Assembly: GCF_000003195.3 (NCBI RefSeq)
Contig: NW_018396397.1
Span: forward strand, 998,186-1,062,185
DNA: 64,000 nt
Source: Sorghum bicolor
Lineage: Eukaryota; Streptophyta; Magnoliopsida; Poales; Poaceae
Direction of reading: 5' to 3'
Positions within the stretch are counted from its first letter, which is position 1. Each line of letters opens with the position of its first letter. Positions 1-10,300 of the stretch are shown here, one piece after another. The position numbers and the translations under genes were made by a program. Under the pieces are notes generated by a model. It worked only from the letters and a program-made list of their open reading frames with translations, had not been told where the DNA came from and ran no database searches.

Positions 1-527
1 AAGGACTCAAGCCAAGGATCTACAATCGATTGAAGAAATTCGGCAAGAGATGGGTCGAGGAGCTTTCCTCGGTCCTATGGAGCCTAAGGACAACGCCAAG
101 CAGGGCCACCAAATACACCCCGTTCTTCATGGTCTACGGCTCTGAGGCTATCCTCCCCACAGACCTCGAGTATGGGTCACCTCGACTCAAGGCTTACAAC
201 GAGCAATCGAACAAAGAAGCTCAAGAAAACGCGGTCGACCAACTCGAGGAGGCTCGAGACATGGCCCTCCTCAACTCTGCTAGATATCAGCAGAGACTCC
301 GACGCTACCACGACAAGCACGTGCGCAAGAGGGACCTCAACGTAGGCGACCTTGTCCTACGACGCCGGCAAAGCAACCAAGGACGCCACAAGTTAACCCC
401 ACCTTGGGAAGGCCCGTATGTGGTGGCCGAGGTCCTTAAGCCAGGAACGTACAAATTGGCGGACGAAAAGGGGGCAGTCTTCACCAACGCATGGAACATC
501 GAACAGCTACGTCGATTCTACCCCTAG
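1..527 (+). CDS. Integrase C-terminal part of Ty3/gypsy polyprotein (5'-truncated)
   Basis: The frame is open from position 3 to the TAG at 525-527, with no start codon because the gene begins upstream of the window. The visible part has the typical gypsy sequence after the catalytic core: an SLRTTPSRATKYTPF stretch, then MVYGSEAILP, then the RYHDKHVRKRDLNVGDLVLR segment, and a terminal PPWEGPYVV module with the GTYKL and WNIEQLRRFYP tail found in grass Tat-lineage elements. The protein inserts element cDNA into the genome as part of the pol polyprotein. The DDE residues lie outside the window. No internal stop or frameshift is visible. There is no chromodomain-like tail, unlike the CRM elements further along. 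Confidence 0.9.
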   Translation, partial: GLKPRIYNRLKKFGKRWVEELSSVLWSLRTTPSRATKYTPFFMVYGSEAILPTDLEYGSPRLKAYNEQSNKEAQENAVDQLEEARDMALLNSARYQQRLRRYHDKHVRKRDLNVGDLVLRRRQSNQGRHKLTPPWEGPYVVAEVLKPGTYKLADEKGAVFTNAWNIEQLRRFYP

Positions 528-1080
528 AAATCCTAGATTTACGATCCTACTTTTTGTACGAAGACTTTGTAAATGAACGCATGAATAAATAAAGTCTTTC
601 CCTCGAGCGGCTTCTTTCTGTACCAAAAATAGTTACGAGTTATAGTCTCGACGTCAAAAGGGGATGCCGACCATGACCCATCATAGTCCGCACCCCCTCG
701 GGGGCTACCAGAGGGACGACCCCTCCCCAAGCGTCGAAAAAGCCAAAAAGCCTCTCTCTTTCCTACTTAGTAAACCTTAAACGATCGAGTAGTCGAGGCG
801 CCTCGAGCCCCTCAAGGACCGAAGGATAGCGAGCCTGAGAACACCTACGCCCCCGGGCTACGGAAACTCTACTCACTCCCTCATCCTCGAGGCGATCGAA
901 GCTGCCTTTTACGAAAAATCGAACAAGGAACACGTGTGTAGGCGCAAAAAGAAATAAAAGAACCTCGAGTGGAAAGACAAACAAACATTTAACAACCACA
1001 AAAATACTGTATCACTTAAAAACAGGATTAACAGAGTCTTATACAAGGGGCCCCAGGCACCCCGAGCAGGCTCGCAGGCC
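528..1080. other. Noncoding spacer between integrase stop and end of the antisense gene
   Basis: No supported gene. It lies between the pol stop codon and the stop codon of the convergent antisense gene, so both transcripts would end here. An AATAAATAAAG string lies at about 585-595 on the + strand. A copy of the CTCGGGGGCTAC motif, identical to the one directly before the 3' LTR, sits at 697-708. Short ORFs here overlap on several frames and show no recognisable family. Confidence 0.6.
697..708 (+). repeat. Internal copy of polypurine-tract motif CTCGGGGGCTAC
   Basis: Identical over 12 bases to the motif ending exactly at the 3' LTR border (6262-6273). It lies about 170 bases after the integrase stop codon. 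It may be an extra plus-strand priming site or a relic of an earlier LTR border; function is inferred only from identity with the terminal copy. Confidence 0.5.
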
Positions 1081-4000
1081 TCAGTCCATGGTACGACCCT
1101 CGCCACCTTCACCTCCGCCCGAGCCAGTCTCAGGAGGAAGCACCTCAGGCTCGAAGAGCTTGGCCAACCTTTCCCCAGGGGCCTCCGCGTCGTCGATCAA
1201 GGCATGGAGCCTCTCCTCGTTCTCCGCGTCGGTCTTAGAGATGTCGGTGACGAAGCCGTGGGATACTACCTCCATGTCGTAGGAGAAGCCCGAGCAGACA
1301 ACCGCCATCGCCCGCTTCACCCCGATGTGGAGGGCATCCCGCACCCGATCTCGCAGCGTCGCACCTAAGTAGCACAGCTGGTCGACCAGTGCGTCACCTC
1401 GAGAGTCCTCCCTCGACTCATCCATAGGCTCGACCTCCCAAGAGGTCGAGAGATCGCTTATCGCCGTCCGCACTCGACGGTTCAAAGCAACCTCAGCCTC
1501 GAGTTGAGCCTTGGCGTCGCGAGCCTCGACTTGGGCGGCCAGGAGTTCGTCCTTGAGCCCTACAAATACCAATACGAAGGAGCTTTAGAAAAAACACACC
1601 TCGAAAAGGAAATTCGACAAAGGGAACATACCTTTGATACTCTCCTCTAGAGCCGTGTTCTCGCCAACCAACCTGGTATTGGCACGCTCGATCTCTCTGT
1701 TGGAGCGCGTCAGCTCAGTATTGGCAACGCGGAGATCTTCGATCACCCTGCCAGCCTGAGCGACGGCTCCACTCTTCTCTAGCAGTTCTCCCTTCAGACG
1801 CTCAACGTCGTCAGAGAGACTGCGGGATCGAGCTCGCTCCATCTCGAGGTCTTCGAGGGCTTTCTTCTTTGCGTCCTTGGCGGCACCCCTGGCGACCTCA
1901 CTGTCCACGAACGCCACCTTCATCTTCTGGAAGGTATCGCGGAGGGAGTCCAGGTCGGTATGGAGAAGGCCCTTCTCTTTATCCAGGTCCGCAATGATGC
2001 CCTTGTGGGACAGGACCTCCTCCCGAGCTCTGGACGCGGCCTCCTCGACCGTAAGAGCCCGCTCCCGTAACCGCACCGCCTCCTCCTCCGCCTTCTTCGA
2101 GACCTCTCGGGCCTCGGCCAAAGCAGCCTCCCTCACCTTCTTCTCCTCCTCGAGTGCTATAAGATCTTTATAAGCTTTAAGCAGCTTTTCCTGTGACTCG
2201 AGGAGTTGATCCTTGAGGAGGGGAAGCTGCTCCCATCCGCCCCTCGTGGCATGAATGAAGCTAGATTTGATGCGGGAGGTCTCTTTCATATCCTGCCAAT
2301 CAGAGGTCAGGGGGGTTAGAACACAGAAACCCAAAAGCACCACCAAGATTGGAGCTCGAGAAACACTTACAAAATAAGCGGGCCCGAGCCCGTTGTTGAT
2401 GACGTCCGATAGGAGCCCCACCACGTGTTTCATCCAAAGGCGGAGCTCCTCGACGTGTTCCCACTTCTCGACTTCCTTCTTGTCATCGAGGAAGATATTG
2501 GGCTCGGACGGGTCGCTGGAAGCTCGGATACGAATCCGATCGGGGCACCAGTTCTCCATCTCCCGATCGGCCCGCACCTTGACGCCGCGGAGGAAGTTCT
2601 CGACGGTCTCGAGGGAACCCCCGTGGCGCAAGAACAGATCGGCGAGGCAAGGGAACCGGCCGTCGTCGTCCACCGTTTTCCACGTACCGTCCTTACTCCC
2701 AGACGACCCGATCTCGTCCTCCTCAGAGGGGAAGCGGTCCTCCCACGCTCGACGTTCCCGGAGGAACCCTGGGGCGATCCCGTCCATGCCGTAGAGTGTC
2801 CTCTTGATCTCGGACTCAGGGTCGGTGGGGGTGCGCATCATGCAGGCGAGCGCCACCACTCCGTCCGCTCGCCCCGATTCTGCCCGGATCGCGGCAGGCG
2901 CCCCCGGGAGAAGCCACGCTGGGGTGGGAGGCCCGTACACCGGCAAGTCTCCCTCTTGATCGCCGGGCTCTTGCGACGCCTGTGGCGCCGGTCCGGCCAA
3001 AATCTGAGGCGGGGGCTCGAGTGGCTCGTTCTCTTGGCCCCCCAGCTGCTGTTGCCGCCCCAGCTGCTGATGCTGCTCGTCATGCTGAAGCTGCGGTTGC
3101 TTCTCCGGCTGGGGTTGCTGCTGCTGCTGCTCCAGTGACGGCTGTTCCGCCTCGCGATCCCGCGCCTCCTCCTCCTCCATCTTCCTCTGCGTCTCGAGGG
3201 CTCGAAGGCTTGCGGGCCAGGGGGTCCGTCCTGCGACGTTGGGAGTCGACGCCTCTTCCTCCATGGGTCGAACGCCCCCAGATGCGTCGTTACCATCAGA
3301 CGTATCGCTGATGGTGATAGGCTCCCCCTCGACCCCCAATCGAGGGGGCTCGGGGGCTCCCTCCGACGCTCGTATCTGGGGGGTCGCATCATGAGTTGGT
3401 GGCGGCGGAGTAGGCGCGGGACGAGGCGAAGCTATCTCGACGCCGGCTGAAGGTCGGGTGCTTGACGGGCCTGCGAAACAAAGAGTAAGAGTCAGACGTT
3501 ATGATAACCGACATAATAATATCGCGACACCCGGGAATTAACTACAAACCTGGTTCCGTCGAGGCGGCACCCGTTCTGAGCCTCTTGGCCATCGATGGTT
3601 GGGCCTGCTCGAGGGTCCGTTTCAGCCTGAGAAAAGGTCAGCATGTGAGGAAAGGCGAGAGAGTGAGGGGACAGAGACCACAATAACAAAAGGGTTTACC
3701 CCACGGGCAGAACGGCTCGCCTTCCGCCACCCCGACCAGCGGGCCTCGAGCCACCCCGCGTCGGGGCGCTAGGCCTCTCAAGGGCAGAAATTGGCCTAGG
3801 AACGTCGGATCCCGCTTGGCGGGCGCCGGGACTCGTGCTCCTACGACCGGCGTCTCCTTTCTCAGAGGCCGCAGCGCGACCGCGGGTCAGCGGCCCCGAC
3901 GCCTGGGACCTCGCCGGACCGCTCTCCTTGGACGCCGGAGGAGGGCGCGGTGCGTCCTGGCCCGCCTTGAGCACGGGAGGAGCGTCGGGCCGGGGACGAC

Positions 4001-5347
4001 GAGACCCACTCGGACCCTCCTCCGGCACCCCCGTACGGGGGGCGTCGACGTCATCTCGAGGCGGCCCCTCGAGGATCCGATCGAGACGCGACGCCATCCC
4101 CTCGGAGTCGTCGCTACTCTCGTCGTCATCGTCGTCGTCGTTAGGGGATTCCTCCTCAGGCTCCCCCCTCTGCCTGGATTTGGCTCGACGCGCCTCTAAT
4201 GCTTGGCGGTCGAGATTCTTCTTCTTCTCCCCCTTTTTTGCGGAGTCCTTGGCAGACTTCGACTTCTCGGCGGATTGGCGCCGTTTGTCGCGGTCGGCCT
4301 CGTCCTCCTTTACTGGAGGCCTCGAGGACCGGACATCAATCCGACCCTGCCAAAACTAAGGTAGGCTTAGAGGAGGAACCTAGAATCGAGGATGCGCGCA
4401 AGAAGAAAGCGTACCAGATCGATCGAGCCTGTGTCGGGTCGCATGGGGAAGCCGTTGACGTGCTCCGGCTTAAAATCACCGGCAATTGCGGCCCTGACTC
4501 GGGCCGCGACTTCGTCGTCCGTCGGAGGCTCGCTGGACATCCGACATGCCTCGAGGTCCCGAGACGAGACGCCAGGGCCCATCTCGTCCATCCTCAGCGG
4601 TCGTGACATCAGAGGGAGAACTCTCCGATGATGGACGGCCGAGAGGACGAGGGCGGCGGTCAAACCTTCCTGGCGAAGCTTCTTCAGGGCGTCGAGGAGA
4701 GGGTCGAGCCGAGGCTGATGAGCTTGGACGACGCCGTACGTCCAGTCCGCTGGGCGCTCCAAGATCAGACGGCCCGAGTAGGGAGGTAGGAGGTTGTCGT
4801 CGTTCCGCAAGTAGAACCATTGAGAGTCCCAACCGGCATGGTTGGTCGACAACCCTACCGGTATGTACTCCCGCGGCCGGTCCGTCTTCCCCGTCTTCTG
4901 CACCAGATTGAGGCAACCCGCTCGCACGGGTTTCCTCACGCCCGTGGTTCCGGTGGAAGCGTGAAACAGCTCGCCCCTGTAGAGGTGGAGCCACAGCTCC
5001 CAGTGCGGCATCATCCCTAGGAAGCCCTCACAGACGGCGGCGAAGACCGCCGCCACGGTGATGGCGTTTGGGGAGAAGTGCTGCAGCTCCACCCCATAGT
5101 GGAAGCAGAGGGCCCGCATGAAGCGGCTTGGAGGCGCGCCCAGACCGTGGCGGTGGAACTTGGCGAACGACACCACGTAGCCCTCAGGTGGCTGAGGCGT
5201 CCTGTGGCTCGCTGGCGGCGCGATCCACTCTGGCGACGACAGCGAGGTGCGGCGGCGCAGCAGTCCCTCCTTCTCGAGCTCCAACAGCCGGCGCTCCGTC
5301 ATCGACGACGGGCGCCAGTCATCGGCGGCGACGAGTCTTACAGGCAT
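1081..5347 (-). CDS. Antisense six-exon accessory gene of the gypsy element (Transposase_28-like domain plus coiled coil)
   Basis: Read on the minus strand, six exons fit GT-AG introns with consistent phase: 5347-4415, 4346-3700, 3626-3550, 3470-2371, 2292-1632, 1559-1081. Introns are 68, 73, 79, 78 and 72 bp. The 2293-2370 intron is in frame without a stop, so a raw ORF reads through it. Exons total 3897 nt, exactly 1299 codons, with no stop before the last. Exon 1 (residues 1-311) resembles the plant 'putative gypsy type transposon' family (Pfam Transposase_28): LGAPPSRFMRALCFHYGVEL, then AAVFAAVCEGFLGM and HWELWLHLYRGE. Exon 2 is basic, then acidic (a run of Asp), perhaps a nuclear signal. 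Exons 3-4 are Pro/Gln-rich. About residues 940-1190 form a long Glu/Arg/Lys/Leu coiled coil. The biochemical role of this family is not known to me. Exon borders are predicted by eye. Confidence 0.75.
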
Positions 5348-5478
5348 CTTGGCTAACGGGGCGGTGGGTTCGCTACGGCTCGAGGGGGCGTGTGCGCGTG
5401 AGATAACGAGAAAGCAAAGGCAGCGAAAGAACGAGAGCGAGAAGGCGGAAGGGAGAGGAACGGCGGTGACGCGACGAC

Positions 5479-5487
5479 ATATTTATA
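5479..5487 (-). promoter_or_regulatory. TATA box candidate for the antisense gene
   Basis: Minus-strand TATAAATAT lies about 130 bases upstream of the ATG at 5347, a normal spacing for a plant promoter with a leader of about 100 bases. It suggests that the antisense gene has its own promoter inside the element. Confidence 0.55.
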
Positions 5488-6167
5488 GGCAGCTGACCGC
5501 CAACGGACAGATCCGAGAAGTAAGGTAACTCCCCCCATAAATGCGCCGCCTGACAGCTCTCTCTCTCTCCTCACAGGCCGGACTCTCCGAATTCCTCGCC
5601 GATACGGTGTCACAACGTCATCCGCCTAAAAAGACGCGCCCAACGGGCAGAAAGGCGAACCGCCACGACCATTTCCTTCCCTCGTAAGCCAGGGGACATA
5701 ACCGCAAAAGTCTCGAGAGGTCGATGGCTGGCCCGCCGAAAGGGTTCGACAGCCGATCTCGAGCGCCAGAGTCAGGGATCCCCAGCGAGCGGTCGAAGAT
5801 CGAGGCCCGCCTCGAGGACTCGCTGGTGATGTTCAAGGTAGGGTCGAGACAGTCGAGAGGAATCCCCCCGAAGGGAGGCATCGAGCCGCTGGACTCTATC
5901 GAATGAGACCAGTATCTCCGACCACGTCGACCCTGCTTTATGAGGACGCCTCCGGGCTACAGCTGACCCCCTCGAAAGGGGCACAGGTTCTCACTTGGAC
6001 TACCCGCTAGGAACTCAATTTGGGATGAAAGACGCTCGCTCTATCGAGAGTACGTCGAAACCCACAGGCAAAAACGAGCCGGTCAGAACCTTCCACCACT
6101 GGTGTCGAAAGCGTTTCTGCGAATTAGATAACATAACCCTCGAAGGAGTCAAAAACTCCTCCGAGGG

Positions 6168-6179
6168 CTCGGGGGCTAC
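6168..6179 (+). repeat. Second internal copy of the CTCGGGGGCTAC motif
   Basis: Identical to the motif at 697-708 and to the LTR-adjacent copy at 6262-6273. It lies 94 bases before the terminal copy and is preceded by GAGGG, giving a purine-rich context. Confidence 0.5.
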
Positions 6180-6261
6180 CCCGCGGGGTCGCTCGCGCGC
6201 CCCCACGAAAATTCGACCGAAAATCAAAACCTCCATTCGAGCGCTAGCGCTCAAATGAAGG

Positions 6262-6273
6262 CTCGGGGGCTAC
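6262..6273 (+). other. Polypurine tract next to the 3' LTR
   Basis: The purine-rich sequence GAAGGCTCGGGGGCTAC ends directly before the LTR's TGTCGAGG. Polypurine tracts prime plus-strand DNA synthesis and lie immediately upstream of 3' LTRs. Position and composition support the call; the CTAC tail is not purine but is common in grass Tat-type borders. Confidence 0.65.
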
Positions 6274-7315
6274 TGTCGAGGGTATCGGTAAGGGGTACCC
6301 TCAGCGATGCGCATTATGAGATTACCCGTACGAAGGTCGAGACCCTTAATTCGACGCCCTAGTCTTACGCATGCGCCGCCATCGACAGTCGCAGCCTCGA
6401 AGACGGAAATAGCGTCGAGCGAACCGGTCAGGGCTCGAGCAACGACTACCGTCGAAGACGGAAGCGGGCTCGAGCGAACCAAGAGACGTCGAGCGTTAGG
6501 ACACTGTCCGCCGCCTGACGCGCGCACGCGGGCGGGAGCATTAAATGCACCTGACGCTTCCCCACCTAACACACAGGTCATGGGAGGCGTGATAGGGAGC
6601 GGGCTTCTGTCCCATCGTTCTTTTTGCAGCCTTCCCACCGAACGACCCAGGGCGTGTCAGGACGCGGGAAACAAGGATGGAACGTCTAATCGGGACCCCC
6701 TCGAGACACCCAAGGTCAGCGCTCCAGATATCAGCATATTACGCGGCGCCCGACCCTCGACCGAACAAGGTCCCTCCCCAGGGACAAGTCGGGCGTCGAC
6801 TGACAACACCACAGCTGCTCCGCCGGATCCGCCACCATGCCATACGAGCATGCGACCTCAGAACCAGCACGAGACGGCTGGCAGGGCAGCTCGCAGGAGC
6901 ACGCGTAATCATCACCAAGCTATCAGGATGGGACGGCTCGAGGCCATGCCGCACGGAAGCCTCGAGTAGGTCAGCGCTTCATGCAGCTATCGATCCCTAC
7001 TCTAACATCTACGCATGTACCCTGTGTCTCTCCTTGGAGCTATAAAAGGAGGGACTCAGGAATAGAAGAGGGACATCCGAACATAAGAACACACTCGTGG
7101 TAGAGCTACACACTTCATATCACGCTTGTATTCGCCCCTGTACAAGCACTTAGGTGCAAGATAATACAAACTCTCTCCCCCCGCTGGACGTAGGGCCTTC
7201 TCTTGCCCGAACCAGGATAAATCTCTGTGTCTTCTTGCATCATCATCCGGAAAGGGGAGCACGCATACAAATTTACTCGTTGGTGTGACCCCCCCCCGGG
7301 GGAAAAACACCGACA
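6274..7315 (+). repeat. 3' LTR of the Tat/Retand-like element (1042 bp)
   Basis: It starts TGTCGAGGG and ends CACCGACA, so TGTCG and CGACA form the short terminal inverted repeat of an LTR. It follows a polypurine tract and is followed immediately by satellite (ATATGCTTAGAAATT). It contains a TATA box at 7041-7049. The 5' partner is outside the window, so age cannot be estimated here. Confidence 0.85.
7041..7049 (+). promoter_or_regulatory. TATA box in gypsy LTR
   Basis: TATAAAAGG lies about 770 bases into the LTR, the usual place for the U3/R promoter. Transcription would start about 30 bases downstream, near 7075. Confidence 0.7.
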
Positions 7316-10300
7316 ATATGCTTAGAAATTAATTTAGACACACCCGATAGAACTCCTTGATGACGTGTGTCATATGGAATCTCGCTTTGGTGTGCTTAGA
7401 GACAGTATTAGTTTTGGTGCAAGATATGTGCTTGGTTTGCGCCTAATGCACCAAAGTCTAAAAAACCATTTTGGAGGCACCTGTTGGTACTCTTAGGTGA
7501 AGAGGCTCAAGTGGAGGCTTGGTTCGGTCTGTTTAGAGATAGTGCTAATCTAGATGCAAGATAGGTGCACGATTTTCATGGAAAGTACTATATGCTAAGA
7601 AATCAATTTGGACACACCAAATGGAACTCCTAGATGACATGTGTCGTATGGAATCTCACTTCAGTCCGTTTGGAGACATTGTTAGTTTCGGTGCAAGATA
7701 GGTAACCGGTTTGCACCTAATGCACCATAGGATAAGAAACCATTTTGGACGCACACGATGGTACTCCTAGGTCAAAGGGCTCAAGTGAAAGGTCGCTTTG
7801 GTCTATTTGGAGATAGTGCTAATCTTGATGCAAGATAGATGCACGGTTTTGCATGGAACATACGATATGCTTAGAAATCAATTAGGACGCACCTGATATA
7901 ACTCCTTGATGATGTGTGTCATATGGAATCTTGCTTCAGTTCGTTTAGAGATAGTGTTAGTGTTGGTAGAAGATATGTGCACGGTTTACGCCTAATGCAC
8001 CATAGGCTAAGAAACCATTTTAGACGCACCCGATGGTACTCGTAGTTGAAAAGGCTCAAGTAGAGGCTTGATTTGGTCTATTCGAATATAGTGCTAATCT
8101 TGATTCAAGATAGTTGCACAGTTTGCATTGAACGTACCATATGAAAGAAATCAATTTGGACGCACCCAATGGAACTCCTAGATGACGTGTGTCATATGGA
8201 ATCTCGCTTCGGTCTGTTTGGAGATAATGTTAGTTTCGGTGCAAGATAGGTGCATAGTTTGTGCCTAATGCACCATAGTCTAAGAAACCATTTTTGACAC
8301 ACCTGTTTGTACTCCTAGATGAAGAGGCTCAAGTGGAAGCTCGGTTCGGTCTATTTGGAGATAGTGTTAATCTTGATGCAAGATAGGTGCACGGTTTGCA
8401 TGGAACATACCATATGCTTGGAAATCAATTTGGATGCATCCGTTGGAACTCCTTGATGACGTGTGTCATATGGAATCTCACTTTGGTGTGTTTAGAAATA
8501 GTGTTAGTTTTGGTGCAAGATATGTGCATGGTTTGCGCCTAATGCACCATAGTCTAAGAAACCATTTTGGAAGCACGTGTTGGTACTTCGGTGAAGAGGC
8601 TCATGTGGAAGCTCGGTTTGATCTGTTTGGAGATAGTGCTAATCTTGGTGCAAGATACGTGTATGATTTGCAAGGAACATACCATATGCTTAGAAAATCA
8701 ATTCGGACGCACCCAATGGAACTCCTAGATGACTTGTTTCATAAGGAATCTCGCTTCGGTCTGTTTGGAGACAATGTTAGTTTCGATGCAAGATAGGTGC
8801 ATAGTTTGTGCCTAATGCACCATAGTTTAAGAAACCATTTTGACACACCTATTTGTACTCCTAGATGAAGAGGCTCAAGTGGAAGCTCGGTTCGGTCAGT
8901 TTGGAGATAGTGCTAATCTTCATGCAAGATAGGTGCTTGGTGCACGGTTTGCTTGGAACATACCATATGCTTGAAAATCAATTTGGATGCACCCGATGGA
9001 ACTCCTTGATGACGTGTGTCATATGGAATCTCACTTTGGTCTGTTTAGAAACAGTGTTAGTTTCAGTGCAAGATATGTGCATGGTTTGCGCCTAATGCAC
9101 CATAGTCTAAGAAACTATTTTGGACGCACTATTTGGTACTCCTAGGTGAAGAGGCTCAAGTGGAAGCTAGGTTCGGTCAGTTTGGAGATAGTGCTAATCC
9201 TTATGCAAGGTAGGTGCATGGTTTGCATGGAACATACCATATGCTTGGAAATCAATTTGGATACACCCGATGGAACTCCTTGATGACGTGTGTCATATGG
9301 AATCTCGCTTCGGTCCATTTGGAGACATTGTTAGTTTCAGTGTAAGATAGGTGCATAGTTTGCACCTAATGCACCATAGTCTAAGAAACCATTTTGGACG
9401 CACTTGTTGGTACTCCTAGGTGAAGGGGATCAAGTGGATGCTCGGTTCGGTCTGTTTAGAGATAGTGCTAATCTTGATGCAAGATAGGTGCACAGTTTGC
9501 ATGCAACATACCAAATGCTTAGAAATCAATCTGGACGCACATAATGGAACTCCTAAATGACGTGTGTCATACAAAATCTTGCTTTGGTCTGTTTGGAGAC
9601 AGTGTTAGTTTCGGTGCAAGATAGGTGCCAGGTTTGCACATAATGCAGCATAGGCTAAGAAACCATTTTGGACGCACCCGATGGTACTCCTAGGTAAAAG
9701 GCTCAAGTGAAAGCTCGGTTTGGCCTATTTGGAGACAGTGCTAATCTTGATGCAAGATAGATGCACGGTCTGTATGGAACGTACCATATGCTTAGAAATT
9801 AATTTGGACACACCCGATAGAACTCTTTGATGACGTGTGTCATATGGAATCTCGCTTTGGTGTGCTTAGAGACAATATTAGTTTTGGTGCAAGATATGTG
9901 CTTGGTTTGTGCCTAATGCACCAAAGTCTAAGAAACCATTTTGGAGGCACCTGTTGGTACTCCTAGGTGAAGAGGCTCAAGTGGAGGCTTGGTTCGGTCT
10001 GTTTAGAGATAGTGCTAATCTAGATGCAAGATAGGTGCACGATTTGCATGGAACATACCATATGCTAAGAAATCAATTTGGACACACCAAATGGAACTCC
10101 TAGATGACATGTGTCGTATGGAATCTCACTTCAGTCCGTTTAGAGACATTGTTAGTTTCGGTGCAAGATAGGTAACCGGTTTGCACCTAATGCACCAAAG
10201 GATAAGAAACCATTTTGGATGCACATGATGGTACTCCTAGGTCAAAGGGCTCAAGTGAAAGCTCGCTTTGGTCTGTTTGGAGATAGTGCAAATCTTGATG

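Larger units (their letters stand above)
5348..6273. other. Noncoding region between antisense gene start and 3' LTR
   Basis: Contains the presumed promoter and leader of the antisense gene, then about 650 bases rich in TCGAG and CGAGG motifs with no convincing gene. A second copy of CTCGGGGGCTAC lies at 6168-6179 and the terminal copy at 6262-6273. Short ORFs on both strands overlap each other and match no family I recognise. Confidence 0.6.
1..7315 (+). mobile_element. 3' part of a Tat/Retand-like Ty3/gypsy LTR retrotransposon, cut by the window start
   Basis: Seen: the end of an integrase frame, a long noncoding and antisense accessory region, a polypurine tract and a terminal LTR that ends in CA, followed immediately by satellite. 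The part is GC-rich and full of TCGAG motifs, unlike the AT-richer satellite and CRM elements. Known: grass Tat-lineage elements (Retand, Grande, RIRE2 and similar) have a long region between integrase and the 3' LTR that may hold additional ORFs, sometimes antisense. Inferred: this is one such element inserted into or next to the satellite. The 5' LTR, gag and most of pol lie before position 1, so the target duplication cannot be tested; the five bases after the LTR (ATATG, 7316-7320) would be its right copy. Confidence 0.85.

Noticed and set aside
2425..3138. Plus-strand 237-aa ORF ending in a Leu-rich run
   Set aside because: It lies opposite the Gln-rich exon of the antisense gene; the Leu run is the complement of CAG repeats.
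1585..3339. A single 584-aa ORF as the complete antisense gene product
   Set aside because: Its start is a TTG inside an open exon, it reads through an in-frame intron (2293-2370) and it ends inside the next intron. The six-exon model explains all borders.
7316..7320. ATATG as a proven target-site duplication of the Tat/Retand-like element
   Set aside because: The left flank is outside the window, so no second copy can be seen.
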